From: Symsagittifera roscoffensis
Taxonomy: Eukaryota; Xenacoelomorpha; Acoela; Convolutidae
DNA length: 64,000 nucleotides
Reading direction: 5' to 3'
NCBI RefSeq assembly: GCF_963678635.1
Contig: NC_087068.1
Coordinates: 8,750,027-8,814,026 of the forward strand
The position numbers and the translations under genes were made by a program. The notes beneath the pieces are model-generated. The model was not told the origin of the DNA. It ran no database searches and saw only the letters and a list, made by a program, of their open reading frames with translations. Shown piece after piece: positions 23,701 through 36,571 of this stretch (position 1 is the stretch's first letter; each line of letters starts with the position of its first letter).

Positions 23701-24624
23701 GGGTCGCGTCTTTTACCTGCGTTTGCCTTAGCCCCTGATGGTATTGTTCACTGTCGCCTTATTGTATTTTTCAACTTTTGCTACTTCCAAATAAATGCAA
23801 TAACTTCCTGCTACAAAGAAAAAAGTAAAATAAGTATTGCTTTATTGCTAAAGAGCGTAAAAGTAACAAAAAACTAACTGTTCTAAACTACTTTAGTTCT
23901 CTCCTTTGATCGTCGCTTTCCCTTTTCTCTCTTTTCTCAATTTCTCCTTTGCCGGTTAAGTTCGCAAATCTCACAAAAACTATACAAAATCTTCGGCACT
24001 GGTTAGAAAGCTATTTTTTGTGAATACAGCGTCCTTGAATTAATTCCTCACTTTCTGCCAAAATTGAAATTTATTGAAATTCCTCAAAAGAAAAATAGAA
24101 ACAAAATTGAAGTAAATTAAAACTTGCCATCAAGCTAAAAGTCTTCAAATATTTCTTTTACCTCAAAATTTTTTTAAGTAAGTTTGTGAACGCCCGATTG
24201 AAATATTTGTTCCGCAAATTGGTTTTTAAGCACGAGAAAAATTACCCCGGGGTTTTCTGAAAAAGAATCCTGACAATCAATGTAGATACAGTTTAGTATC
24301 AAAAGGAATTCAAAAATTTAAGTTAACTTTCAAGTTGATGGGGAAGCGCCTGAAGCTCCATGAGAAATGAAAGAGATATTATGTACAAATTTGTCTTCCA
24401 CCCACAATGAATTATGCCTAAAATAATTGAAAAATATTTTAATGCAAACACTTTTAATCATAAAAGGGAATGCGAGCCAGAAAAAAACTGAATATTCAGA
24501 AATTTACATGATGGTTTTAGAAATGAAAAAATACTGATGTTTGGTTGAACTACGAAAATCAATGAAAGATGACCTTATTTTTCAAAATACGCACTCATTT
24601 GAAAACAATTTTTGAATTCCGGAT

Positions 24625-25515
24625 TGGCCTCTATACACCAAAAATGCTTATCATACAATTTGATTCCTTGAGTGTATGAAAAAAAGTTATTCATATTTTT
24701 TCGTACGATTTCAAAAAAGGGTTGAAAAAACTATGAACGAATTTCTGTGGCTGTTTGATTATAATAAAACAGTCTGGTGATGACCGAGTTTTTTGTTTTT
24801 TGAAAAATGCATATCATACATTTCTCATAGATGGAAATTGTATGAAGAGAATTTTTTTGATACAAAGTAATTTCAAAATTGCCCCAAAAATTTGTTTGTT
24901 TTTTTTCAACTACAAATCCAATTTTTCACTCAAACAAACGTTTTCAAAACAAATTTGCATGCAAACCTTAGTTTTTTGTGTGCATAACGTAGTCCTGGGT
25001 TCACTAATGTTTGATTTTTTTTCTTTTTTATCTAATTTTTTTTTCAAAAACGCTGAAAACTCCTATTTCTTTTGTATAGAATGTTCACGTATGCCTTGAT
25101 CAATGTCTGATCATTTAAAAATTCAAATTTTAAAAATAAACATCGATGAAACATTTTGCTAAAAATTAAAATTTTGTTACTTTCGTTATATCGTTTGTGA
25201 AAAACAGCTCTAAAACAATTCAGGTCCTTTTCTATGCACTTTAAACTTAAGGTTGTCCAACTTTTGGTGCCTCGAGTAAACCAAGGTCTTTGTAATTTGC
25301 GTTTCGTTATTAAATTTAGAATTTAGAAATTAAATTTCGAAAAAAAGATCAACTTTTTTGTTTATGGAGAAATACTTGTCATACGTTTTTCATATATGTA
25401 AAAATGCTTATCATAGAGATTTCATGCAATTTTCTGTACGTAAGGAATTAAATGGAATTGTATGGTAAGAAGTTTTTCATATATGGAGATTGTATGATAA
25501 GAAGTTTTGGTCAAC
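24625..25515 (-). repeat. Dispersed repeat cluster with AATGCTTATCATACAATTT words
   Basis: Words at 24645, 24805, 25375 and 25400 match those at 62500-62730 in inverse orientation. Boundaries are not defined. Non-coding. Confidence 0.45.
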
Positions 25516-26825
25516 TCGTGATTTCAAAAAAGCAAAAATTCCCATGGCGAAGAAAAGACGTACACTCTTTGATTTTTTGTAAAATCTGAAAAATATGGAA
25601 TAGGATATTGCATAAATTTTATTTGGAATTAGAAAAGATCCAAAATTTCTCTGTATCTTAAAAATGGTCGAATTGGATTTTTAGAACAGCTTATAATAAC
25701 TTATAAAAGATTTTGATTTGAATGAAGGATTATATGTCGCTGTTTAAGAATAATTTCAACCATGCCTAAGCTAAACTTATCTCCCATTCATTCATCCAAT
25801 TAAGCTTAAGCTCCATCTAATTGTGTTATCCGAGAAAACGCATTCACTCCAATGGTTACATACAGCTGCCATGACTATACACAGAAAAACCGGCTCCTTT
25901 TGCTAATAAACTTACTAAAATAGGATAAGAAAGATGTTGCTACTTTGCGCAGGGCAGTCGGTTCATAAGTGATCCACCATTTTGTCACTTTGGATGTTCA
26001 TCACGAGGCCACACTGTGTATTTTTTGAATTGTCAGCATATTTCGCAACAAGGACGATCTCTTGGTTCTTTTTTGTTCTTTCACCTTTCACTTTCTTTGA
26101 TCATTCGGACAAGATTTAAACTTGTTCGAAGACTTGCCACTGAGTTTTTAGCCTAGCAATGTTGTTGAAGTGACCAAAAAGACATATGGCACTCCTGAGA
26201 CAACGAATCTCCTTATGATAAAAATCAATTTACAAGCAATGCTTATCTTGCTCAACTCTTTCAACTCCTTTGAAATCGAAAAAACAAAACTGTTATAACC
26301 AAACTTATCAAAATTCAACCGTTAAAGCAAGATAAATTGATCTTTTTACAATTTTTTTTTCTGATTTTGAAAAAAAAAACAATCAAGTTTAAGTATAAAT
26401 TTATTTCATTCTTTCTCTTTTCGATTGAAATAACAATAGTCTCAAGGAAGTTCTAGTATTTTTTTATCAATCATTTTTCTCATTTTCTATCAATCATTCT
26501 TACTGTCTTGATCACTGTTTTCCATGATAACAATATTTAAAGAAAGCAAAAAGCCATCAAAGAATCAAAAAGCCATGAATTTGATTTCAGTTCCAAGTAC
26601 ACAAACTTTTTACGCAACTTTTTTCCCGAGACTAAAATATATCTCGTTAAATGAATTATTTGAAGCCGAGCAAATACTGAGAGTCCTGATAGTTTTTTCT
26701 AAGTGCATTTTTACCATAGTTTCTTACCATTTTGATTTCAGGTATATACCTATCAAGGTCAGATGCATTTTTAGACATTTGGAAAAAACCGTAGGGAGGG
26801 GGAAAACGAGCTTTGAAAATTTTGA

Positions 26826-27040
26826 TTTATGTTCTGACTTTCGAAGAAAATGACAGAACAATTGTATTTGGAGTTTTTTTTTCTTCAAACAAATTTTGAT
26901 TTTTCAACCAGCTCTTTTGAAGAAATTTTCTATATCAATCAAAAGATAGTATTGTCTTGATCTCAAATTGAAAAGATGTGACCTTTTAAGCAAAATTATA
27001 ATGGATCAGAGACTGCCAATTAGGCCGATTTGAGACAATA
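26826..27040 (-). repeat. Diverged R1 fragment
   Basis: In inverse orientation it shows TTCTGACTTTCGAAG, then TTTTTTTCTTCAAACAAATTT and TTGATCTCAAATTGAAAAGATG. This order matches the left arm at 20523-20670. Confidence 0.5.
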
Positions 27041-29320
27041 AATATAGCGAGTTTTTTCTTTTTAAAACTCCTTGTCGTCATTTTATAAAGCGACCACTAC
27101 TCCATAGACTTCAAATGAATTTCCTAAAAATAGACTAAAAATGATTTTCATAAATTTTACCAAAAACAGACTATAGTGGAAACAGTATATTTAAAAATGA
27201 TCATCATCAAAAAAATCAACAGCAAAGAAAAAACAATTTTTTATTTAAAAAAATTTGTTCTATTTAAAAAAAGCCAATAACCAATAAAGAGTTGATTTTA
27301 TTGATTTTACGCGTCATCAAAAGGTTCCATTATTTAATTTGAAACCGTTGCAACGCAAAAGGGCAGGTCTTATGCATTTTGGTGTCTTAAATTTTAAGTG
27401 GCTTCTGAGCATGGTTTTATTTTTTTCATTTCAAAAAAAAATTTCAAGAGCTGAAAGCCTAATGGCAGAAAAACTTAGTATCCAAGTATCTAAAAACTAA
27501 ATTAGCCAATCCGTTTTCTACAGAACAAATTTTTCATATAGTTAGCAATAAAACTATTCAATTTTGAGAAATTAAACCTGTGTTTTTTCAAGTTTGAAAA
27601 TAATTGAAGCTTATTTGAAAATACAGGTTGTTTAAAACGTTTGTGTTGTTTTCATGTTCTTAAGCCAAAGTCATCATTTAGTGAAAAAGTTGTTTGTTGA
27701 ACTCTCGTGTGCAGCTAAATAGAATTTTATCTAACCCAAATTGGGACGTGTTTGAAAAACGGATGCAAGATTTAGACTGACAGCTAATAAGTAATGGCTG
27801 GCAGCGAATGCCCGCTTTTTTTTCTGAAACAATAAAATGACTGAAATCATTATAAAGTAAATGATAATGAAGGATAAAATGAAGGATAATTTGTTCGAAA
27901 ATGAAAGAAAGCTTAAAGTAGCACACTGAGTGTTTCACTCACAGTGATTCAATTTCTTAAAAACCAAATTTCTTAAAAACCACAATTCTAAAAGGTGGGC
28001 ACAGGCAAAAAAAAAACGATTGACTAGCAGACTCTTACAAAATGAGCCCACAAGCGGGCAGAATAGGGCTTATTGATTGTGCTAAAAAGATCGTTACATT
28101 ACACAAATTTTTTCAAATCTGAACTCACTTGCAAAAAACTTTATATTAAAAACACCAAACAAAAAATTTAAAAAGTAGCTGTTGTTTTTGTTCTGCAGCA
28201 AAAATTTTTAAACTTTTTACAAGAGTCAAACATTTTTTGAAACAACTCAAAGATGATTTTGGAACTTTTTTGCAGCAAATTTTTTTTCAATTTACTCGAA
28301 GTTTTTTGCAGCTCTTGCGCTTGATATGAAAATTTTTGAAAGTTTTTATTGATTTGTGAACATTGTTTGCCTCAATTGGACTTCAATTAAATAACAATTA
28401 CTTAGCATTTCAAAAAGAAAACTTTTCCATTTTGTCAAAAATCATTAAATGCTTGAGGATTAAGCCAAGTGAACATAAAAACTTTTGAACTGTTGTTGTT
28501 TTTTTGCGGTTTGTTTTTAATTACATCGATCATTGCCTTATTAAATTGCCTCGGCCAAATTTCAATTCCAAAAAAAAATTCTCAGTGCTTAGAAACTACC
28601 CTCTGATTGTTTCCTTTATTGAGCACTCTTCTTTTGACTATACTTTTTTTGATTTGAAGGTGAACTGTGTTCATTTGTGATACACAAAAAAACTACAAAA
28701 AATTTTAAACATACTTTTTTGAAGTTTTTTTTCTGTAATAAATTGCTACGTTTTGCAAAAAAATCCACCGGCTGTAAAAGAGACATAATAGGCACTCTTG
28801 TGATTTCGCCAAAAATGATAGGACAATCTAGCCAAAAGTGAGTAAAACATGTGAGATACGTTTATTGAAAACGAGAACACTTAAGTGTTTTGAATATTTG
28901 CACAGTCTTTGAGCCAAACCGAACTTTTAGAAGGGCCAAAAATAATTTCATGACAGACTATCCCTTTCTTTTTTATCCAACGCGAAGGTATGCCTCTCAA
29001 AATAACCTATTTGTTGAAATATCTTAGGAAAAGTAGCCCAAGCTAATCAAAATTTCCCATCTCAGGAACCGAAACAATTAAAGTATCGCAATAGGTTAAT
29101 CAAATGTACTCAAACCAAGGTACCGCAATTGAACAAACTGATCGAGGCAATGTCACCTTTTAAAAAGCGCCTAAACTCAAATTTAGTTCAGAGCGTGAAA
29201 ATTTCTACGCACGTTTTAAATCCACCGTTTTCTTTGAAATATTAAAGCAAAGAGCTATGACTTTCAAGCTCACTTGGCACTATGGTTAAAGATTATGACT
29301 CTTGGGCTAAAGCTCAAACA

Positions 29321-29554
29321 GCCGATTACGATGGATAAAAAATGCTTGTTCGAAATTGATGAAAAATTGCCATTTTAAAAGGCGAAAACCAACCTGTACT
29401 GGGTAACCGGTGTGTAGTGGGAGGGTTGGAGGAAAAGGCCGATTACGATGGATAAAAAATTTTTGTTCGAAATTGATGAAAAATTGCCATTTTAAAAGGC
29501 GAAAACCAACCTGTACTGGGTAACCGGTGTGTAGTGGGAGGGTTGGAGGAAAAG
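29321..29554 (+). repeat. Tandem duplication, 2 x 117 bp
   Basis: Both units start GCCGATTACGATGGATAAAA and end GGGAGGGTTGGAGGAAAAG. They differ by only one or two bases. The unit length is a multiple of three, which is why it reads open on the minus strand, but no gene is indicated. Confidence 0.9.
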
Positions 29555-32500
29555 ACACTATGTTTGGTGGTTTGGCCTCCTCTGTTCCCTACCAAAAAAT
29601 GGTGCCACTACGATGACTATAAAGCCATAAATTATATGAATCTTCGAAAACCAATTATTAAGACCTCAAATTGACAATTTGACATGTTGAAACCTAGGAG
29701 AGTCGAAGGAGCCAGTGTTTGAAGATAAGACATATATCTGATTTTTCGTATGAGTCATTTATCACCCGGAGAGTTTCCTTAAGTTCTCTGTTGTTTACGA
29801 GTGTGATTAGTGGTGCCGCTGCTTGTTCTTGGAATATTGAACTTCTGGTTGTTGAGTCAAGCTGTATTTTTCCTAAAACGTTTGAATCGACGGTTGGCTG
29901 CCCTGGAAAGCGACGTAAAGCCGTTATGCCAGCCTACAACAGCATAGGTTGTTCAAATGAGACCTGCCACCTTGTTGTCGTAATGGTTCAATAGAGCTGA
30001 GGAAAAAAGATCACGCTGTTTTTGACTAAATAATGCTCCTTTATGTAAGTTTTCTTGAAAAACGATGCGAGGTTGTCAACTTTCCGAGAATATCATTTGG
30101 AATGTCAAACGATGTCATTTGAAAATGTAAGCTGGGAGCTGGGATCTTTTATAACGTTAAAGCTAGCTTAGCATTGTTTTCTTGATTTTTTTCAGACCTA
30201 ATTTTGAAAATTTTCAATGAAAGCTTCGGCATTAAAATAAAGCAACCTTATGTTTCAGTTTTAAATAGGAACGAAAAGGCTATCAAGGCAGCTTGTTCGA
30301 AGTGAGAGACATATTTTTTGTGCATGATGTCTCCGATAAAGCTAATCAGGTTTTCATGGAACATGTGGTAAATTGACTCTTTCTTGTTAATATCGGGGGA
30401 TGAAGCCGTCAAGCTGGATATGTACTGTGTACAATTGATAAAAATTGAGACGACAAATCTTAAAATTTCCATCACAAAGTCAAAGTTTGCTATGGACGCG
30501 AAGAGCGTTTAAATTTTCTAATTCCTTGAGCATAGTCAGTCTGTCGATCTTCTCTTTTGCGCTATAATTAGACAAAAAGGCAGACAATTGTCGGGATTGT
30601 CGAACTGAAGTTCTGTCGATGAAAACGCCTGAGTGGTTTCTCCGTCTCATTCCGATTGAGGTTTCTCGCTCAGTCTGGAAATGAAGGAAGTGAAAGCTGA
30701 ATTGCCGGATTATCGTTTAATGTCTTGAGGCTAGCTGCTATCAACTAGTTCTTTACAGGATTGATTTGGAAGTTGGCACATTTTTTTTCAGCTGACCACA
30801 TAGCTGCCTTGCTTCTACACAACCTGGGCTAATTTAATGACTATGTTCGTGGTAAAGAGAAAAAATGGGTTCGTTCATAAAATTTGCCTCATTTAAATTT
30901 GCCGTAGATAAACTATGCGATTTTGGTGTTCATTGCACTGGTGCTAGGTGCTATGTAGGTAATTATATATCTTTGCGTTGGTTTTGATTATCAAAACTTT
31001 CTCAACCATGACTCCAATAACACGTTGAAAAACAAAGTTTAATACCTGGAAAAGAGTCTTTTATCATTAGCACTTACTGTCAATGGTGTCTGAAAATAAA
31101 CGAAGCAACTGAATTGAGACTCTTTTTAATTTCGATAAAGATATATCCACCGATCCTGGGTCATTTATGAAAAAAATTAAATTTTAATCTCTTATGGATT
31201 AATTTAATTGACGTGGGCTATAATTTTATGGGCTTTTGTGTCCATTGTGAAATATTGATAAGGGATGTTTTTTTTTTGTAATGGGATATTTTCATTTGGG
31301 ATTACTTAGTCCTGTCACCGTAAAAATTTAAACAGCGCTATCATCTGTTTTGAATGTTGAGCAAGCATAAATATTCCGCATTTACTTCAAAAATCGTAAG
31401 AAAAAGCCATGTATTTCTTCGATTTGAGAAAGACCGCTTTTTTTCCGATTTATTCAGTTAGCGTTTCGGCTTCGTCTTTCATCCACCAGAACTGTATTTA
31501 CCTTTTGTATATCTATATAAGTTGTTGGGATCTCATTGTTACGGATTTTCAAAACATTCATCAACGCTGTAGAAAAGCTTGTTTAGAAAAAACTCATTCT
31601 AGATCTCTTTTTAAGAACAAAATTAAGCTACCTAAGCTAAAACCAGCATATCCTTCCATTTTGTGCAAAATTGCAAAAAAAATACAGGCTTTTGTGAATA
31701 ATTTAAGATGGTGGGAAATCGCTATCTACTCGTTCAGAAACTTCGAGGCCACTTTCGTCAATTGAACATAATAAAATCCATCCTAGCAAGACAAGATGTT
31801 GCCTTTTTATCATAAAAATTGCAGACAAAAGACCAACAATGAGGCGTCACAATGGTGTTTTAATAAAAGAGTACTGACAAGTGCTCAAATAAATAAACTC
31901 CTGACGTATTCCACATAGTCTAGCGAAAACATTTTTCAGTTTTTGTTTTTTTCCTTGCACTAACTAAGACAAAAAAGATATTATTTATTTATGAATAGCT
32001 TTTATACCAATTTGAAACATTTGAAATCCTGAAGTGTGGAGTCTTCGATAAAAANNNNNNNNNNNNNNNNNNNNNNNNNNNNNNNNNNNNNNNNNNNNNN
32101 NNNNNNNNNNNNNNNNNNNNNNNNNNNNNNNNNNNNNNNNNNNNNNNNNNNNNNNNNNNNNNNNNNNNNNNNNNNNNNNNNNNNNNNNNNNNNNNNNNNN
32201 NNNNNNNNNNNNNNNNNNNNNNNNNNNNNNNNNNNNNNNNNNNNNNNNNNNNNNTGACCAATTGTGGCTGAAGCAGTGGTTACATACTCAAAAATAACGA
32301 CCATGAGTGGCAAAAAAGGAGCTTAACTCAACAAATTTACTCGATCTGATATGTGGAAAATTAATAGTAGAAACTGAGTATAAGTAAACAAGCTGGATAG
32401 ATCCGCTGGAGATCGCAAAATGTTTATCAAAACTTTTAAATCCTGGCCGGTTTCAACAACATTGTTTTGAGCAAAATTAGACAAACAGTTGTTATGTCAA

Positions 32501-33066
32501 AAAGGGGGCGCCCTCGCGCTCAATGGTTACTCTTCATCTAAACAATGACAGATGAATGTGTATAAGAAAAGAGTCAAAATATCAATAATTGCGCGTTCAT
32601 CGAAAAAACATTAGAGACACACAGACCGACACCACTAACAGATATATTCAAAGCATCAAATTTTTCTGTAGAAAAAATTTGAGGCAAAATTTAATCATTA
32701 AACAGCTTTCGCATTAATAATTGTATTTTCAGTAATATCCGATGTTTCTGTCATTACATATTTCATTTTAAACTTTCGATTTGATTTTTCAGGGTTTCAA
32801 ATGCTAATTAAATTTTACGAAATCCTTTGTTTTTGATTTTTGGTTGACGAACCTGAACTTATTTAAAAGCACTTTGGCCACAATATGTACCAATATAAAG
32901 GGAGGGTCTGAGTGCGCGCTTAAAACGGGCAATCTATTAGAAGCCAGCGAAATATGACAAAAGAATAATTAAATAATAGTTTGGTAAATGTTAGCTAGAG
33001 GTTAAGTTTTCAGAAAGTTATATTTTCAATGAAGTATGCTGACTGACAATTTTTGTCCTTTCTCAG
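29555..33066. other. Region upstream of the receptor exons, no gene confirmed
   Basis: 3.5 kb with no recognisable exon. The missing 5' exon or exons of the Cys-loop receptor (5' UTR, signal peptide) may lie here, further upstream or inside the N gap. A 118-codon frame at 31409-31765 starts with ATG but has no identifiable domain. Confidence 0.4.
32055..32254. other. Assembly gap (200 N)
   Basis: An exactly 200-base run of N, a conventional scaffold gap size. The true length is unknown. Confidence 0.99.
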
Positions 33067-33235
33067 ATTTTTAGCCAGACTGATTGAGGGCATTGACCCT
33101 GGAAAACAACTGGTGAGTGACGTGCTGGCCAATTGCAGTCGCAGTCTGAGACCAGTGTTGGACGTGAACAAACAAATTATCGTCGGCGTGGAGTTCGAAA
33201 TCAACCAGATCAACTCGCTCGATGTCGTGGACCAG
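33067..33235 (+). CDS. Receptor exon A: N-terminal ligand-binding domain
   Basis: Acceptor TTTCTCAG precedes base 33067 and donor CAG|GTCGGA follows 33235. The first base completes a codon split with an upstream exon. It encodes FLARLIEGIDPGKQL ... CSRSLRPVLDVNKQIIVGVEF, matching the family pattern of a starting helix, the RPV motif, and the first beta strand ending INQINSLDVVDQ. The reading frame passes directly into exon B. Confidence 0.8.
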
Positions 33236-34766
33236 GTCGGAAAAAATTCATTTCGGTCTTTTTTGATTCAAAAGACGACATGATATAACTGCGATTGTTT
33301 TGGTTTTGCAGATTTTCAGTCTTTTAAATTCAAATTTTTGTTATATCATGTTTTTTGAAGTATTGTAAAACGGTCTCTCTTTTTACGGTCTATAAATCTT
33401 GCAGAACACCAAAATTGAAAAAGGATGTTTTGAAATATCAGAGAGTTACATTTTGCACACTGTGAACAAAATTTATTGCAAAGATTGGATCAATTGATAA
33501 TTGAGCAATCTCTACCCCCCTCCCCCTCCCCCCCGATTTCGACTTAGGGGGGACAGCTCAGCAATTATTAGAGACCTGTTTACTGTTCATAATCTCTTAG
33601 CTAATCTTTATTGTATAAAACTATACGCCAAAATCTCCAACAAACACGGAGAGCAACAATTTACATTATCCTAACTCAAAAACTAGACTCACAGTGAAAA
33701 ATGGCCAAGTTAGTCGCATAGCACTGAACGATTTCGAATTAACGGTCTTTTTGTTGTTTTTTGGTGATTTTTCGAATTAACCATCTTTTTGGTATTTTTT
33801 TGGTGATTTTTCGAATTAACCATCTTTTTGGTATTTTTTTGGTGATTTTTCGAATTAACCATCTTTTTGGTGTTTTTTTGGTGATTTTTCGAATTAACCA
33901 TCTTTTTGGTATTTTTTTGGTGACTTTTCGAATTAACCATCTTTTTGGTGTTTTTTTTTGTGATTTTTCGAATTAACCGTCTTTTGTTGTTTTTTGGTGA
34001 CTTTTCGAATTAACCATCTTTTTGGTATTTTTTTGGTGATTTTTCGAATTAACCATCTTTTTGGTATTTTTTTGGTGATTTTTCGAATTAACCATCTTTT
34101 TGGTATTTTTTTGGTGACTTTTCGAATTAACCATCTTTTTGGTGCTTTTTTTTGTGATTTTTCGAATTAACCGTCTTTTGTTGTTTTTTGGTGACTTTTC
34201 GAATTAACCATCTTTTTGGTATTTTTTTGGTGACTTTTCGAATTAACCATCTTTTTGGTGTTTTTTTGGTGATTTTTCGAATTAACCATCTTTTTGGTAT
34301 TTTTTTGGTGACTTTTCGAATTAACCATCTTTTTGGTGCTTTTTTTTGTGATTTTTCGAATTAACCATCTTTTTTGTTGTTTTTTGGTGATTTTTCGAAT
34401 TAACCATCTTTTTGGTATTTTTTTTGGTGATTTTTCGAATTAACCATCTTTTTGGTGTTTTATCGTGATTTTTCGAATTAACCATCTTTTTGGTGTTTTA
34501 TCGTGATTTTTCGAATTAACCATCTTTTTGGTATTTTTTTTGGTGATTTTTCGAATTAACCATCTTTTTGGTGTTTTATCGTGATTTTTCGAATTAACCA
34601 TCTTTTTGGTGTTTTATCGTGATTTTTCGAATTAACCATCTTTTTGGTGTTTTATCGTGATTTTTCGAATTAACCATCTTTTTGGTGTTTTATCGTGATT
34701 TTTCGAATTAACCATCGGTATCATTATGGGTTTGCCCCTAGAATCACTGTTTTTGCATCGCTTAAG
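33236..34766 (+). other. Receptor intron 1
   Basis: 1531 bases, GT-AG, phase 0. Nearly two thirds is the minisatellite at 33735-34717, which ends about 50 bases before the acceptor. An alternative AG at 34741 would break the frame, which supports the 34766 acceptor. Confidence 0.8.
33735..34717 (+). repeat. Minisatellite, about 26 copies of a roughly 38-40 bp unit
   Basis: Each unit contains TTTTTCGAATTAACCATCTT followed by a T-rich spacer. I counted about 26 occurrences of GAATTAAC. Spacer variants (GGTATTTTTTTGGTGA, GGTGTTTTTTTGGTGA, GGTGTTTTATCGTGA) recur in blocks, with the TTTATCG type concentrated at the right end, suggesting several rounds of expansion. The apparent repetitive proteins on both strands are by-products of the array. 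Confidence 0.95.
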
Positions 34767-34896
34767 GTGCTGGACATGTCTGTGTTCTTTGGGATGCGGT
34801 GGGAGAACGAGAAAGTGTCGTGGGATCCAGCAGACTACGACGGACACGACAGAATACTCCTCACAGAAGACAACGACAACTGGCTACCCGACATCG
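34767..34896 (+). CDS. Receptor exon B: loop D and loop A
   Basis: Acceptor CGCTTAAG precedes 34767 and donor ATCG|GTCAGT follows 34896. It encodes VLDMSVFFGMRWENEKVSWDP..Y..., corresponding to the conserved W-containing loop D strand and the W.P..Y motif, and ends NWLPDI, the family's W-x-P-D loop A motif. It joins exon A in phase 0 and leaves one base for exon C. Confidence 0.85.
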
Positions 34897-35385
34897 GTCA
34901 GTTATGTTGACCGAATTTTTAATCATAGTGATCACAAACTCGTTTTAAAAACGGGAACATACTCGATTGTTACTTACCCAACTCATAAGAATAAAAAATG
35001 ATATCTTTAATGAACGCCAAAAAGGCCAGTTAGCAGCAGTTTGAGTGGTATCTTGAATAGTGGATAATAAAAGAAAAATACATTTTAAAAAAATTCTACT
35101 AATTGTTTAAAAGACCGAAATTTAAGAATAACATATAACAATGGCTGTCGAACATGGCTAAGTTACAGTTATACGTCCGGTTTTTGTATCACATCACGCA
35201 AAAAAAACTATACTAATTTGAGAAAAAAAAGTTTTTTGTAGTTTTTTAAAGACTGTGGTACTGGGGTAAGTACTGGGATATTATCACAATAACCAGCTAT
35301 CGTTGTTTTTTTTTGTTCCACGCAAAATCATCTACCACCGGAATTTGTCGAGTGATATATCATATTAAAGCCCCCATCAGCCATG

Positions 35386-35596
35386 TGTCGTACAGTGCTA
35401 ATTCAGTTCATGAGAGTCTAAGTTCTATTCGTCAACCAGTTGTCAAATATGGTGTTAATTAATCTATTGGCAGGTGCTGGCCTTGGTATGGTCTGTTACC
35501 CTTGGTTGACCTCTATCGTCACTCTTAGCTCTAACTTTGTGAGTTAAAGTTACTACTAATCGGAATTTACTTATTGGTTGAATCACGTTTTCAACA
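35386..35596 (+). repeat. 5' LTR of element 4
   Basis: 211 bases, TGTCGTACAG to TTTTCAACA, matching 41235-41445 along its whole length. It is preceded by CATG, the target duplication. For an LTR it is short. Confidence 0.93.
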
Positions 35597-36545
35597 TGGC
35601 ACAGTCAGCAGTCTCAAGTGGGGGGGGGGGGGGATCCACTTAGTATCACCGGATTCTGGTCATCGAAATGCATTGAACCGCCAATGTTTTGGGAGTTCTG
35701 GATGAACAGATTTCAGTGGGGAATGGTGGCGAAGCACACGATCAACCCGAAAAACTACTACTTCGCAGCAAGCCTTACTGAAACCCTAATCACCGCATTG
35801 CCAGGGGAAGTCGACGGAAAGAATCGATTGGAATCAGAACAAATATTAATTTCTAACTTGTATTTGTGTCTTGGAGAAAAGGGACAGGACGAGTTGCACA
35901 AGAAACGACCTTACCTGGATCTCTCAACGGTTCGTTACCCAATGATGTTAGACGTACTGGAGACGGAATTTAAGAAGGAAAGGAACGAGACATATGAAAC
36001 ATTCCAAATTCTCTCTCCTAAACAATTTGTCAAGGAAAGTCTTGAGCAGTTTCACTCTGTACTGAGTAGCCTTGCGACCCGATGTAACTTTGGAGCATTG
36101 GAGGACCGAATCCCCGGGGACGTATTCATTGTTAATATGAATAACCGCGAAGCGCAGAATGAACTGTGCCGACCCACCAAAACACCGGAAAAGGTGTAGA
36201 GGATTGCACTCTCGTATGAGTGAGGCGACAAGTACGCGATATCCTATGTGGCAACGTCCGCCGGGGGAATTACGGGAACCCAGGGATCATCAGGGGGGGG
36301 GGCAATTCAAATCAAATCCGAACCTGTCGGAATTATAGGAGGAGGATCCCGAAATGGTCGTCAAATGGGCAGAGGCACGTAATAGGACGAAATAGGACCC
36401 AAAACAATCGATGCTATAACTGACACCAACCGAATTTTACGCCAGAACATATGGACAAATGTCCAGCGAGAGGAGCCACATGCAACTTTTGTCGTAAAAT
36501 AGTACATTTTGAACGTACCTGCACGGGGAAGCGTGGAAATCAGCA
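35596..36545 (+). pseudogene. gag of element 4, broken
   Basis: The ATG at 35596 begins MAQSAVSS and enters a run of 14 G (35620-35633). The gag frame downstream (35618-36199) is in a different frame, so the tract carries or hides a frameshift. The capsid-like part (TGFWSSK..., FWEFWMNRF, ...ESLEQFHSVLSSLATRCNFGALED) is clearly homologous to gag of elements 1 and 2 (FHAALTAQAAKAELG.LED). A stop follows at 36197. The knuckle region at 36451-36535 (CPARGATCNFCRKIVHFERTC) is in another frame. Non-functional. Confidence 0.82.
35597..35612 (+). promoter_or_regulatory. Primer-binding site of element 4 (tRNA-Ser type)
   Basis: TGGCACAGTCAGCAGT follows the LTR with no gap. It differs from the element 1 site (TGGCGCAGTCAGCAGG) at one base within the first 15. 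The gag ATG again spans the LTR/PBS boundary (35596-35598). Confidence 0.7.
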
Positions 36546-36571
36546 AGGACGAGAAGCAGTGGGAATGATTC

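Larger units (their letters stand above)
23878..29320. other. Long non-coding stretch with dispersed short repeats
   Basis: There is no supportable gene in 5.4 kb. Around 24640-24850 and 25370-25510 the word TTATCATACAATTTC and its inverse GAAATTGTATGATAAG recur. The same words reappear at 62500-62730, marking another dispersed repeat. 26826-27040 is a diverged inverse R1 piece. The 86-109 codon frames here show no domain. Confidence 0.45.

Noticed and set aside
27678-29994. Several 83-91 codon frames
   Set aside because: No recognisable features; lengths are expected by chance, and one lies on the 117-bp tandem duplication.
31409-31765. 118-codon ATG-started plus-strand frame upstream of the receptor
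   Set aside because: No domain, signal peptide or codon pattern. It was tested as the missing first receptor exon, but it does not resemble the start of the receptor and no donor in the right phase was evident.
31989-32313. Frames crossing the N run
   Set aside because: The frames consist almost wholly of unknown residues; they reflect the assembly gap.
33710-33976. Repetitive frames on both strands (MVNSKNHQKNTKK and its opposite)
   Set aside because: By-products of the intron 1 minisatellite, lying between two receptor exons.
33735-34717. CRISPR-like array
   Set aside because: Spacers are variants of one T-rich sequence rather than unique, there are no cas genes, and the context is eukaryotic.
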